Source: Deltaproteobacteria bacterium (lineage in GTDB: Bacteria > Myxococcota > Kuafuiibacteriia > Kuafuiibacteriales > Kuafuiibacteriaceae). Taken from it: a stretch of DNA of 64,000 bases. The stretch lies in assembly GCA_020632995.1 (NCBI GenBank), contig JACKEN010000004.1, forward strand, positions 544,587-608,586. The letters run 5' to 3'. Made by a program: the position numbers and the translations under genes. The notes beneath the pieces were generated by a model, which ran no database searches, was not told the DNA's origin, and saw nothing but the letters and a program-made list of their open reading frames with translations. Shown here piece by piece: positions 19,823 through 29,091 of this stretch. Position 1 is the stretch's first letter. The number at the start of each line of letters is the position of its first letter.

Positions 19823-21403
19823 TCAGGGGTCCGCCGCCGCGCGCAGCGTGGAAACCGCCGCGGGGGCGGGATGCCAGAGCAGCGCGGCGACGGTGGGCGC
19901 CACCGGGTCATATCCACCGGGCGGCGATCCACCCGGCGCGGACGCCAGGCCCAGCCAGAGCACCAGGACGGACTGATCGTAGAGGTAGGGAGAGCCGTGC
20001 CGCTGCCCACCCCGCGCCCCTCCGCGTCCACCTTCGAGATGTACGCGTGGGGCACGACGCGAAGCTGCGTCGGGCCGCCGCCCCACGAAGAGGGAGCGCG
20101 CGAAGAAGGTGGCGAAGGGCTCGGGGAAGCGGGCCCACGTCGGCGGGGGCGTGGGCCTCGACGACGCCCTCCTCGGCCGTGAGCGCCGCCGCCACCTTGC
20201 GGGCGAGGGCCAGCCGGTCGACGCCGGGGCGGTGGGCGCAAGATAGACTGCGGGGCGTCGATATCCTGGACGCGGGCGCCCGTCAGCAGGACGGCCTGCG
20301 CCGCGCCCATCAGCCGGTCCTTGCTCACCCGGAGGGCGCTCATGCCCAACAGCGGCGCCTTCTCGGGGTGGGGGTGGATGCCGTGGTCGGCGGAGAGGAC
20401 GATCAGCACCGGCCCCCCGCCCAGCGTGCGATCCAGCGCGTCGAACAGGGCCCCAGGTGGGCGTCCACCGGAGCAGCGCGTCGAGCGCCTCGTGGCTGTA
20501 CCCGCGCCCACCAAGTGGCCCACGTAGTCGGTGGTGGTGACGCCGATCGCCAGCAGATCAGGGACCTCGTGCCGGCCCAGGGCCTCCTTGTCGACCGCGA
20601 CCTTCACCAGCTCGAAGAGGTTGTCGAGGGCCTTGGGGTGGGTCGGGTAGATGTGGCGCAGGACGTCTTGCGCGCCATGTCCTCGGGCATGCGGCGCGGG
20701 AAGGTGCGCCCCAGCCGGGCACGTCCTTCTCCGCCGGGTGATCGTCCGGCCCCGCCCACGCGCTGTAGTCGAGGTCGGGCCGAGCGGTCCCAGGGCTGGC
20801 CGAGGGCGGAGTCCGCGCCCATCCCACCACCGCGCCCTCGAACCACGCCGGCTTGTTCGTGCCCGGCCAGGCGCCGGCCACCATGCGGCCACTCGGCTCG
20901 TCGTACCAGGCCGCGAGGTCAGGGCGCTGGCCGCCCATGGGGATGGCGGCCCGGTCCTTCAGCGAGATCGAGACCACCTTGCCCCGCCCGGCGGTGGCCA
21001 GGCGCAGGGCGTCAGCCAGGGTGGGGGCGTTCAGGTTGGCGGGGCTGCGGCCGAAGCGCGGGTCCTCGTAGCAGTACGTCTCGCGCCCGGAGCCCTCGGC
21101 GTACCAGTAGTTCGCCACGATGCCGTGGCTGCTCAGCCAGGCCCCGGTCGAGAGGGTGGCGTGCCCCAGCGCGGTCTCGGTGTTGGCGTAGGCATAGCGC
21201 GCCTGGGGGTAGAAGGCCCCCTGGCGCAACAGGCGCCGGAGCCCACCCTGGAGGAGCAGGGGCCCAGCGCTCGACCTGGTGGGCCGAGAGCTGGTCCACC
21301 GAGACCAGCACGACGAGCTTGGGGGGCGCGGCGTCGGCGATCCGAGGCACGGACGCGACGCACAACCCAGCGCCCACAAGAAGATCCCCAGGGGACGTCG
21401 CAC
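19823..21403 (-). CDS. PafA-like alkaline phosphatase / phosphodiesterase (frameshifted)
   Basis: The start is GTG 21403 with a signal-like segment (RRPLGIFLWALG). The family signature follows: PKLVVLVSVDQLSAHQVERW as the first metal ligand, NTETALGHATLSTG with the catalytic Thr and His, then SSHGIVANYWY, VISLKDRAAIPMGG, VTTTDYVGHLVG and VLSADHGIHPHPE with the metal-binding Asp-His pair. This order matches PafA-type zinc phosphatases of the alkaline phosphatase superfamily, which act in the periplasm or outside the cell. Single-base breaks occur near 21360, 21258, 20722, 20665, 20503, 20457, 20240 and elsewhere; one clear case lacks a C in a CCCC run at 21258. It ends LRAAADP at TGA 19823-19825. 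Confidence 0.72.
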
Positions 21404-21539
21404 GGCGGCATCTAATGGCAGGGTGGGCGGCTCGGCAGCAAGCCCGACCGGGGGGCGGGGCCGTGACGCAGAGGTGGCGAACCCGGTCGGGTGGGCGGGA
21501 TGGCGGCCCGGGCCCGCGTGGGGCCGGGGATCCGCGCCC

Positions 21540-22250
21540 TCAGCGCTTGTCGCCGGTGGGGAGGGCCCGCTCGAAGGGGCCGGCAGCCGCGCCCGCGAAG
21601 GGCGGCACCTTCAGGCCCTCCACCACCCGGGCCATGCAGGCGTAGGCCTTCTTGCGCTGCAGGCGCCGAGGCTCCACCCGGACGTGGCGGGCGCCGCCCT
21701 TCTCGCCGACCGTGAACACCACCTTCACGTCGGGCTGGGTGGCCCCAGGCGGGCACCAGGCCAGCGCGGGGAGAGGGCGGCGAAGGCCTGGTCGACCACC
21801 GCCGCAGGATCCAGGGTCCGGGGCACCAGGCCCTCCGCGAAGGCGCCCATGCCCGCCTCGTCGCAGGACAGCCTGCCCGCCTCCCAGTCGCAGGGGAGCT
21901 CGGTGCTCGCCACCACCCCCTGGCGGCCCGAACACCGAGACCTGCAGGTTCTCCTGCGCGTCGTCGAGCTTGAGGTAGACCACGTTGTCCACCCCATCAT
22001 CTCCGCCACCTCGCGGGGGCAGCGCCAGCCGTCGTCCCGGCAGCGGTCGTCGCGCTCCTCGCGGGAGGCGAGGCGGACGGCGCCGCTCACCTTCGCCTCG
22101 AAGCTGCGGGCGAGGGGCACCGAGAGCCGCAGGGAGAGGTGGGATCCTGGGGCGGGGGTGCTCGCTGTGGACCGGCATGATCACCCAGGCCGGGGCGGCC
22201 GCCGCAGGGGCGGCGACGAGGGGTGGCGAGGAGCGCGAGGGCCAGGCGCA
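21540..22250 (-). CDS. Secreted AgmX/TonB-C-terminal-like protein (frameshifted)
   Basis: ATG 22250 opens MRLALAL, which after one indel continues as PLVAAPAAAAPAWVIMPVHS (signal peptide). The body contains acidic, Cys-containing segments (REERDDRCRDDGWRCPREVA, CDWEAGRLSCDEAG). The C-terminus PDVKVVFTVGEKGGARHVRV followed by a CMARVVEGLKVPPF-type motif matches the AgmX/PglI C-terminal domain common in myxobacteria, which resembles TonB C-termini. Its role is probably envelope-linked protein interaction. Several indels are present. The paralogous organisation of the next gene upstream supports the call. Confidence 0.5.
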   Translation of the reverse strand, partial: CAWPSRSSPPLVAAPAAAAPAWVIMPVHSEHPRPRIPPLPAALGAPRPQLRGEGERRRPPRLPRGARRPLPGRRLALPPRGGGDDGVDNVVYLKLDDAQENLQVSVFGPPGGGGEHRAPLRLGGGQAVLRRGGHGRLRGGPGAPDPGSCGGGRPGLRRPLPALAWCPPGATQPDVKVVFTVGEKGGARHVRVEPRRLQRKKAYACMARVVEGLKVPPFAGAAAGPFERALPTGDKR

Positions 22251-22291
22251 TCGAGGCCTGGGTACACCGGCGGGCGCGCGGCGTCAGTCAG

Positions 22292-22968
22292 TCAGAGATC
22301 GAGCGGGATCCGCAGCTTGACCAGCCCCCCCTCGAAGGGCCCACGTCCCAGGCGCTCCAGGGCAGCCCTGAGGCAGATCCCGAAGGCGCTCTTCGCCACC
22401 CGGGCCAGGGCCACCGCCGACACCACCTCGACCTTCCCGTCGCCCCGGACGGTCAGGTCAGCTCCACCCGCCCGAAGGTCCGCAAGGCGGCTGGCACCTG
22501 GTCCTCCTCCGCCACGCAGGCCCCCACGTCGCCGGCCGCGGTGCGGGCATCCCGATGAAGTCCACGTCGTCCACCGAGCGGGGGCGGAGCCCCCTTCCAG
22601 GAGCATCGGCTCGAAGCCGGGGGCAGACCCCCTCCCCTCCGGCGGGCGACACCCGAGAGACCGACCACGGGCCCACGGTCCCGAGCACGAAGTGGCTGAC
22701 CCACACCTGCTGGGTGTCGGCCGCGTAGTCGAGCACCACCACCGCCCGCCCCCAGCTGCCGAGCCTCGTCCGCGGCTCCAGGGGCGGCGTCAGGCCCGGT
22801 CGGGCACGCAAGGCGTCCAGCGGCGGCAGCCGCCACCTCGAAGCCCCGCTCCCCATCGCTCGCACCGCGGCCTGCTCCAGGGCGGCCTGGGTCTTGGGGG
22901 GGGGGCAGCGGGCAGGGGTCGGCGCAGGACAACCCGAACAGGAACAGGAGGGTGGCGGGATCAGCCAT
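22292..22968 (-). CDS. AgmX-like lipoprotein (frameshifted)
   Basis: ATG 22968 gives a lipoprotein signal, MADPATLLFLFGLSCAD, with the lipobox Cys in LSC. The mature segment includes SWGRAVVVLDYAADTQQVWV and ends, after several indels, with VRGDGKVEVVSAVALARVAK followed by a Cys-containing helix and RGPFEGGLVKLRIPLDL. This ending is the same type as the AgmX-like product encoded just downstream. Both proteins probably act at the envelope. The frame breaks lie near 22460, 22560, 22610 and 22870. Its 5' end faces the divergent PEGA gene at 23050. Confidence 0.5.
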
Positions 22969-23049
22969 CACGGGCGCAGGTTGTTCCACGCGCGGGGCCT
23001 AGGGTACCCAGAGGGGCGTGGGGACGCCAGCCAGCAGCGTTCGAGGGGG

Positions 23050-23939
23050 GTGGGCCGGGCGCTGGTGCCCTCGCCCTCGCCCTGGGCGCCGCCCCCGCCC
23101 ACGCCGCCGCGCCCACCCGCCTGCGGGACAGCCTGGCCGTCCTCCGCGCATGGTGGTCGAGGGCCGGGGGGCGACAGCTCGGTCTCCGCGATCTACGACG
23201 CGCGGTCATCCGGGCCACCCAGCACTCAGCTCGGCCTGCGGGTGATCTCAGCCGAGGGAGATGTTCGTGGCCAGCAACGAGGGCCTGGTGGCCCGGGTGC
23301 GCGCGACTGCAGCTCGGACGCGGCCTGCATCGCGGCCAAGCTCCGCATGTTCGACGCCCGCCTGGGCCTGGTGGTGGTCTGAACTACCAGCTGGATCCGC
23401 CGGTCCTACTCGCTCCAGCTCCTCGACACCGACGCCGGCCGCAAGGTCGCGGACCGCGTGGGCGAGGTGCCCCGGGGCGAGGCGCCCTCGACGTGGTCAC
23501 CCGCGAGGCCGACGCGCTCCTCGGGGCCGAGGGCTTCGTGAAGAGCGGCCGCATCGTGGTGGACGTGGACCCGCCCCGAGCGCAACTCCGGTTGACGCCG
23601 GGGCCCGAGGCCCGACCCGGCACCCCTGAACGTCTTCACGCGTGGCGCCCGGCCGCTACACGGTCGAGGGCTCGCTCGAGGGCTTCTCGACCGAGCACAC
23701 CGAGGTCGACGTGACGAGCAGGGGAGACCAAGACCGCGAAGCTCGAGCTGGACGAGCAGCGCTCGCTCTGGCGCACCCCGTGGCCGTGGGTGGCGATCGG
23801 CGCCGCGGTGGTGGGGGCACGGTGGCGGCGGTGGTGGTGAGCCAGCGCCCCGACCCCTGCTTCTGCACCACGCTGAACGGGCGGGGCTGCATCTGCAAAT
23901 GGGTTGCAGGCCTACCAGCCCGAGCTGCCCCCAGGCTGA
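23050..23939 (+). CDS. PEGA-type secreted protein with C-terminal membrane segment (frameshifted)
   Basis: The inferred start is GTG 23050; after one added G it reads MGRALVALALALGAAPAHA, a signal peptide. Segments in successive frames follow: LRDSLAVLRAMVVEGRG, DCSSDAACIAAKLRMFDARL, LLDTDAGRKVADRVGEVPRG, then a PEGA-like module (PGRYTVEGSLEGFSTEHTEV) and a membrane helix (WVAIGAAVVGGTVAAVVVSQ) near the end. PEGA modules are short surface-layer-like beta domains common in myxobacterial envelope proteins. The end is uncertain; TGA at 23937 is the best candidate and slightly overlaps the convergent gene. It is the only plus-strand gene in the 14.5-27.1 kb block outside the IS. Confidence 0.5.
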
Positions 23940-26730
23940 AGATGGTCTCCCCGTTGATGAGGATGGCCGTCCCGGTGGTGAAAGAAGTCGCGCCCTGGAG
24001 GGAGAGGTCGAAGATCCCCCGTTCTTCTTCTGGGCGTCGATGAAGAGGACCTGCTGGGACGGGACCTGACCGCGGACGGACGCGAGGTCCTTGTCCAGCT
24101 GCTTCAGCTCCGCCTCCGGATCGTCCTTCTCCTTCTTCATGGCGTCGGTGCGCTGGTCGACCGGGGTGTCGACCCACTTCTTGGTGAACTCGTTGGCCCG
24201 GGTCCGGAAGCTCTCGTAGCGCTTCACGAGGGCCCGCACCTTGGGTGCCGCCGGCCCGCAGCTTCCGTCGTCGGTGGAGGTGGCCGAGATCCCGCCCAGG
24301 CTCTTCTCGGCCGCGGCGAAGGAGGCGTCGAACGAGGCGTCCACGTCCGTGAGGGCCCGCGCCGGTCTCGAAGGCGGCGCCGAGGCGGATGGGCGCCGGG
24401 CATCCCGTAGAGCACCTGCATGCCCGAGAGTGCTTGGCGATGGTCGTCTCTACCCGGCTCTGCAAGCTGTCCGTCGACTTGCCCTCAAGCTTGGCGACCT
24501 CCTCGTTGCTCTGGACGAAGCCCTGCTTGCCGTCGGCGGAGGTCACCACCAGGCGCAGTGCCCGTCGTTCTGGACCCCCGGTGATCTTCAGGCCGCCGAC
24601 GCCGGAGAGCATGTGCGCCGCGGCTGGTTCGCCACGAAGCAGTCCGCGGCCAGGCGCCCGTCGGTCAGGGGTCAGGGAGGCCGGACGAGGTCCACGCCTT
24701 CACGTCGTCGGGGACGTTCAGCCGCGGGTGGGCGTAGGCCACCTTCAGGTACGCGCCCCTCCTGCAGCTCGCCCATCTTTTGGGGCATCTGCCCGTCGTA
24801 CTTGGCCGCGAAGTACTTCTTCATCACCTCGGGCGAGGGGCACCTGGGCCTTCTCGGCGTCGGTGAGGAGTGAGGCCCAGCAGCGCCGCGGCCTCCTTCT
24901 GGAACCGCTGGGTGAGCTCGATCTGCGCCACCTTGGTGCGGGCGATGCTCGCGGTGCTGGTGCTCATCCGTCAGCCAGGCCTTCACCGCGGTGCCGTCAG
25001 GCGGGTCGTCCAGGGCGCGAGGTGCCGCCGCCGCCGGTCTTCGCCACGAAGGTGTCGCGCCGCTCTTGTAGCCGTCGAGTTCCTGCGCGCGGTGGTGTCG
25101 AGCTTGGCCGCCGCGCCGTCGAGCGCCTTGGCCGCGTCAAGCTTGCCCGCCGCCAGCTGCGATCGGGCCAGGGTGTCGAGGGCGTCGTCACAGGTGCCGT
25201 CGGACAGGTACAGGTGCCCCGGCTCCGGTGCCCTTGTTGGCCGCGACCTGGCTGGCGAGCTCGGGCAACAGCGCGCTGGCCACCGGCTCCCCGGCGGCGA
25301 TGACCTGCTTCGCGTAGGCGTCGAGGGCCAGGCGCTTGGCGTCGGTGTGTCGCCCAGGGGGTGGCCGTTCGACAGCTCGTCCGCCACCTTCTTCTGGAGC
25401 GCCTTGGCCTCGTCCACCTTGCCACTGGCGGCGAGGGCGGTGATCGCGCCTTGCCCATGCGCTCGCCGTAGCGCGTGGCCAACGCGCGGTCCTTCCAGCC
25501 GCTCGAGATCGTCGTGGGGGCGAGACGATGAGGCCGTGATCGATCTGCTCCTTGTAGGCCCGGTTGACGAGGTCACGCCCTCCGCGCTCCCCGCCTCGAT
25601 CAGGGCCGCGCCTCGGCCCTTGCGCTTCAAGCGCGCTCGCCCTCGGTGGAGAAGTCGATGGTCTTGAGGAGCTTTCCGTCCTTGCCGAAGACGTCGACCT
25701 TGCTCCCTCCGCCATCATCGGGCGCGTCTCGGCCCGCACCGTGCCGTCCGCCTGCAGGTGAGCTTCGCGTAGGGGTAGCGGTCCTCAGGGACCTCCAGCT
25801 GGGCCCAGTCCCCGCCGTCAGCCCGCACGGTGTGCTTGTTGTTCCCGCTCCACCGCAAGGCAGCCTGCCGGCCGTCCTGGAAGTGGGCGGTGTACTCCAT
25901 CGTCTTGTTGCCGGAGCCGATCCACGCCTTCTCGAAGCGCGTCGCGCCCGCAGGCACCTGGATGTCGGTCCCGCCCGGCGCGCTGTTGTGAAGGAGCGTG
26001 CCGGTGTCAGGGTTGAGCGTGAAAGGACTCCGCCCGGTCGTTGGCCACGACCGCCCACGCGCCGCCGTCCTTGCAGGCGCGAGACGTGCCTCCACCTGCT
26101 TGCCGTCGCTTGCTGTCGGTGAGCAGGCCCGCCGATCTCGAGCTTCTTGGCGCTGCCCAGGTCGACCTTGTAGTGCTGGTGGTCCACCACCGCGACCCAG
26201 CCGTCGCTTGGCGGCGTCGTTGTAGAGAGCGCCCGTCGGTACCCGTCCGCCAGCTGGAAGCTGATCTGGGGCCGGTCGAGGTAGTCCCCCTGTCCACCAC
26301 CGCCGGCCTGGCCAGGGGGCGTCGGGCGAGGAACGTGATGGTGCGCCGTCCACGGTGCCAGGTCTGGGCCTTGGTCGCGTCGAAGGTCGCGGTGCTGTGC
26401 AGGGCCGCCGCCGCGGTCTGGTTGGCGTCGGCCAGGCTCGTGAGCCCGCGCGCGAACGCCAGCGCCTTTGTCGCTCTTGCCCAGCTTGGTCAGGTCGACG
26501 GAGCCCGCGTCGCCGTTGCTGTCGAAGCTGTCGAAGGCCTTCCACGCCTCGTCCCAGCTCAAGCGTCCGTCTCCGTCGGTGTCGGCCTTGCGGGGCTTTG
26601 TCGACCGTGGCCTGGTCGAGGCCGAGCTTGTCCGCCTGCCCAGGTCCGGGGACTCCCTGGCCAGTGGCGGTCTCCATCTGCGTCTTCCAAGCGTCGCGGG
26701 TGCCCGGCATGCCGGAGAGGGGCGAGTCAT
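23912..26730 (-). CDS. Large hypothetical protein with an EF-hand (frameshifted; possibly two genes)
   Basis: From about ATG 26730 the segments give GMPGTRDAWKTQMETATGQG, then a canonical EF-hand calcium loop DTDGDGRLSWDEAWKAFDSF with a weaker second loop (SNGDAGSVDLTKLGK). Beta-rich sequence follows (GATRFEKAWIGSGNKTMEYT, WVAVVDHQHYKVDLGSAKKL), then a helical, Lys/Ala-rich C-terminal half (ALAASGKVDEAKALQKKVAD, MKKYFAAKYDGQMPQKMGEL, ALVKRYESFRTRANEFTKKW). A TGA at 25627 with an overlapping TTG at 25630 could mean two genes rather than one of about 930 residues. No known family was recognised. Roughly twenty indels make details unreliable. Confidence 0.4.
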
Positions 26731-26860
26731 GGGTCCATGAGAAGCAGCAAGCCGTGCCAGACCCGTCTCACGGCGGGATCCGGGCCGCCTGAAGGTCGAG
26801 CGCCGCACCTGCGACCCGCACCGGCAGACCTTGCGTGATGACGGGTGCAGGGCGTGCGAG

Positions 26861-27132
26861 TCAGCAGAGCTGGCTGTCCTTGTTCCCGCGGCGGTCCTGG
26901 ACCCGCGCGAGGCCTCCGCCTCGTCCTCTTCGCGCTGACAGGGGACGCAGAGGCGAACGCCGGGCACCGCAGCCCGGCCCGGCGGCGCTCGGGGATCGGC
27001 GCCTCGCACAGTTCGCAGTGGGTGCGGCTCTCGCCGCCCCCGAGGAAGCGCCCGAGCGCGCTTCACCGCGTCATCCACGCTGGCGTCGATCTGCTCCTGG
27101 ACCGCGCCGTCCTTGTACCAGCCTCCGGCCAT
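26861..27132 (-). CDS. DksA/TraR C4-type zinc-finger protein (frameshifted)
   Basis: ATG 27132 starts MAGGWYKDGAVQEQIDASVD followed by DAVKRARA, the typical N-terminus of short TraR/DksA-like proteins. After one indel the sequence gives GESRTHCELCEAPIPERRR, and after a second AVPGVRLCVPCQREEDEAE, supplying the four zinc cysteines. A third indel leads to VQDRRGNKDSQLC and TGA at 26861, matching the usual family ending. The total length (about 90 residues) is normal. Such proteins bind RNA polymerase's secondary channel or act as small zinc-finger regulators. It lies divergently from the AAA+ regulator upstream of the eCIS operon, with 130 bp between them. Confidence 0.68.
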
Positions 27133-27262
27133 CGTGCTCTTCAGGCATACCAGCGCCGGCTGGGATCCACCACGCGCGGGCGGCGGCCAGGTGGACGGGG
27201 GCAACCCCTTGTTTCAGACGCTGGATCCGTGCTGTCATGCCCGTCTCGTATTGGGATAGGGG

Positions 27263-28594
27263 GTGGACCGTGGCAGCAAAGGCTCGCGTGGTCCCCTGAC
27301 ACGGTGGCCGTGGTCGGGCACACGCTGCTCGCAGATGTCCTCATCGGGCTCGTCGGAGTGCTCGGCCTCCGCTGCAGACTGGGTGCCCGACGTCGAGGCG
27401 GAGCTCCCCCGACGAGGTCGCGGCCCTGATCCTGCCCTTCTCGAGGGGCGACGACCCGACCGCCCTGGGACATCACCCGAGGCTGACGTCAGGGTCCCGC
27501 TCATCATCGCCGCGGCGCAACCGACCCACGCCACGCGGTGCCCCGTCGTCAACGCGCCTTTCAAAGCGGTGGACCTCGCCGCCGTCCTCCGCCTGCACAC
27601 CCGCCTGGAGCGTCGCGGACAACGAGACGATCATCCGGGGCTCGGACCGCCCTCAACGCCTTCGTCGGCCACAGCCCGGCGCTGAGGCGCATGATCGACC
27701 GCCTGCCGCGGGTGGCCCGCTCGTCCGCCTCGGTGCTGATCTGTGGCGAGACGGGCACCGGCAAGGAGCTCTGCGCCATGCGCCTGCACTACCTCGGACA
27801 GCGCGCGCATGGCCCCTTCATCCCGATCAACTGCGGCGCCCTGCCCCCCCGACGTCGCAGACAACAGGCTGTTCAGGCACGTCGGGCGCATCTTCACCGA
27901 CGCTCGTCAGATCCAGTGCGGCATGCTCGAGCAGGCGGACGGCGGGACCATCTTCCTCGACGAGGTCGACAGCCTCGCGCCCCTGGTGCAAGTCAAGCTG
28001 CTCAGGTTCCTGCAGGAGGGCGAGTACCGCCACCTCGGATCGCCAGACATCCGCAAGGCCGACGTCCGCGTCGTCGCCGCCACGAACATGACGGACGGCA
28101 AAGCCGAGCGGCTCCGGGCCGATCTCTACTACCGGCTCAGCACCGTCACCATCGAGATCCCGCCGCTGCGCGAGCGTGTCGACGACATCCCTGAGCTGGC
28201 CACCCACTTCCTGCGCCGCTTCGCAGCGCTCGAGCGTCGACCCGACTGCTCACTCACCCCCGAGAGCGTCGCGTCCCTGCAGCGCCACCGCTGGCCGGGC
28301 AACGTACGCGAGCTCGAGCACGTGATCCGCCGCGCCGTGATCCTGGCGGAGGGCGACGCGATCGCGCCGTCCGACCTGGAGCTCCCCGGCGAGGCTCTGG
28401 CGACGGAGCCAGAGTCGTTCGGAGCGGCCAAACGGCGCGTCGTCGACGCCTTCGAGAAGAGCTTCATCGAGCGCATGCTCAGCCAGACCTCCGGGAACAT
28501 CAGCCAGGCCGCCGACCTGGCCCACAAGAACCGGCGCGCGTTCTGGGAGCTGATCCGCAAGCATCAGATCGACGTCGACCGCTTCCGCGCCTGA
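27263..28594 (+). CDS. Sigma-54-type AAA+ enhancer-binding regulator upstream of the eCIS (frameshifted N-terminus)
   Basis: The N-terminal 120 codons, broken by indels, look like a degenerate receiver domain (VAVVGHTLLADVLIGLVGVL ... PVVNAPFKAVDLAAVLR) without a recognisable phospho-acceptor Asp. The AAA+ domain is clear: Walker A GETGTGKEL near 27750, GGTIFLDEVDS as Walker B, PPLRERVDDIPELATHFLRR and WPGNVRELEHVIRRA. A C-terminal Fis-like helix-turn-helix follows (QTSGNISQAADLAHKNRRAF). The sigma-54 contact loop GAFTGA is altered to RIFTDA. One seven-C run at 27843-27849 contains an extra C. It ends 252 bp before the first eCIS gene and probably controls it; the GTG start at 27263 is tentative. 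Confidence 0.72.
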
Positions 28595-28657
28595 GCGCTG
28601 CCCCTACATCCCTCACGATGTCGGTGGCGCTCGCCTTCGCTCTACGCCTACGCCCGC

Positions 28658-28724
28658 AGGACGAAAATGTCCTCCCCGTAGCGGGGCATCGCTGAGCCTC
28701 GAGCGCCCCCGGCGCGCCTCGAGG
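28658..28724 (+). promoter_or_regulatory. Cluster of palindromes upstream of the eCIS operon
   Basis: Three inverted repeats lie in the gap: AGGAC-N6-GTCCT (28658-28673), the perfect CCCCG-TAG-CGGGG (28674-28686) and CCTCGAG-N14-CTCGAGG (28697-28724). They sit about 70-125 bp upstream of the candidate -12 element, the usual distance for enhancer-binding sites, and immediately after the activator gene. They could equally be transcription-terminating hairpins for that gene. Confidence 0.4.
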
Positions 28725-28781
28725 GGAAGCGATCGGACGAAATGGGCCTACCGTCCTCGGCCTCGACCAACCCCGCGACGG

Positions 28782-28797
28782 TGGCCCGGCCCTTGCT
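28782..28797 (+). promoter_or_regulatory. Candidate sigma-54 promoter of the eCIS operon
   Basis: TGGCCCG-GCCC-TTGCT matches TGGCACG-N4-TTGCW at every specified position except one, with the GG and GC correctly spaced. Transcription would start near 28808, just upstream of ATG 28847. The match lies inside the longer reading of the first small gene (ATG 28742), so it supports the shorter start. Its position directly downstream of a sigma-54-type activator gene supports the call; chance occurrence in G/C-rich DNA remains possible. Confidence 0.45.
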
Positions 28798-28846
28798 CAC
28801 CCCACCCGCCGACTTGGCCTCGGGCAACCCATCGAGAGCGGCGCGC

Positions 28847-29089
28847 ATGATCCTCGGCTATCTCCTCAAGCACCCCGGCGCCAAGGACACCATCGACGGC
28901 CTCACCGAGTGGTGGCTGCTCGAGCGCCGTGTGGCCGAGACCCGCAGAGAGGTGGAGGAGGCGGTGGATGAGCTCGTCGAGCTCGGCGTCCTCGAGTCCA
29001 CCCAGCACGCCGACGGACGCGTCGTCTACGCCCTGAGGCCGGACTCGCAAGAGCGCGCCGAGCACCTGCTCGACGCCGAGGAGGTCTGA
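28847..29089 (+). CDS. Small winged-helix protein, first gene of the eCIS operon
   Basis: The 80-residue reading from ATG 28847 (MILGYLLKHPGAKDTIDGLT) is a compact winged helix: helices around TEWWLLERRVAETRREVEEA, then VDELVELGVLESTQHADGRV and a wing. An in-frame ATG at 28742 adds 35 low-complexity residues and would swallow the candidate promoter. Small proteins of this kind often open eCIS operons and are presumed regulators or assembly factors. The stop is 2 bp before the next GTG start, so it is translationally linked to the DUF4255 gene. Confidence 0.6.
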   Translation: MILGYLLKHPGAKDTIDGLTEWWLLERRVAETRREVEEAVDELVELGVLESTQHADGRVVYALRPDSQERAEHLLDAEEV

Positions 29090-29091
29090 GC

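Noticed and set aside
28632..28650. Another sigma-54-like element (TGGCGCTCGCCTTCGCT)
   Set aside because: The spacing between GG and GC is off by one base, which is not tolerated in this promoter class.
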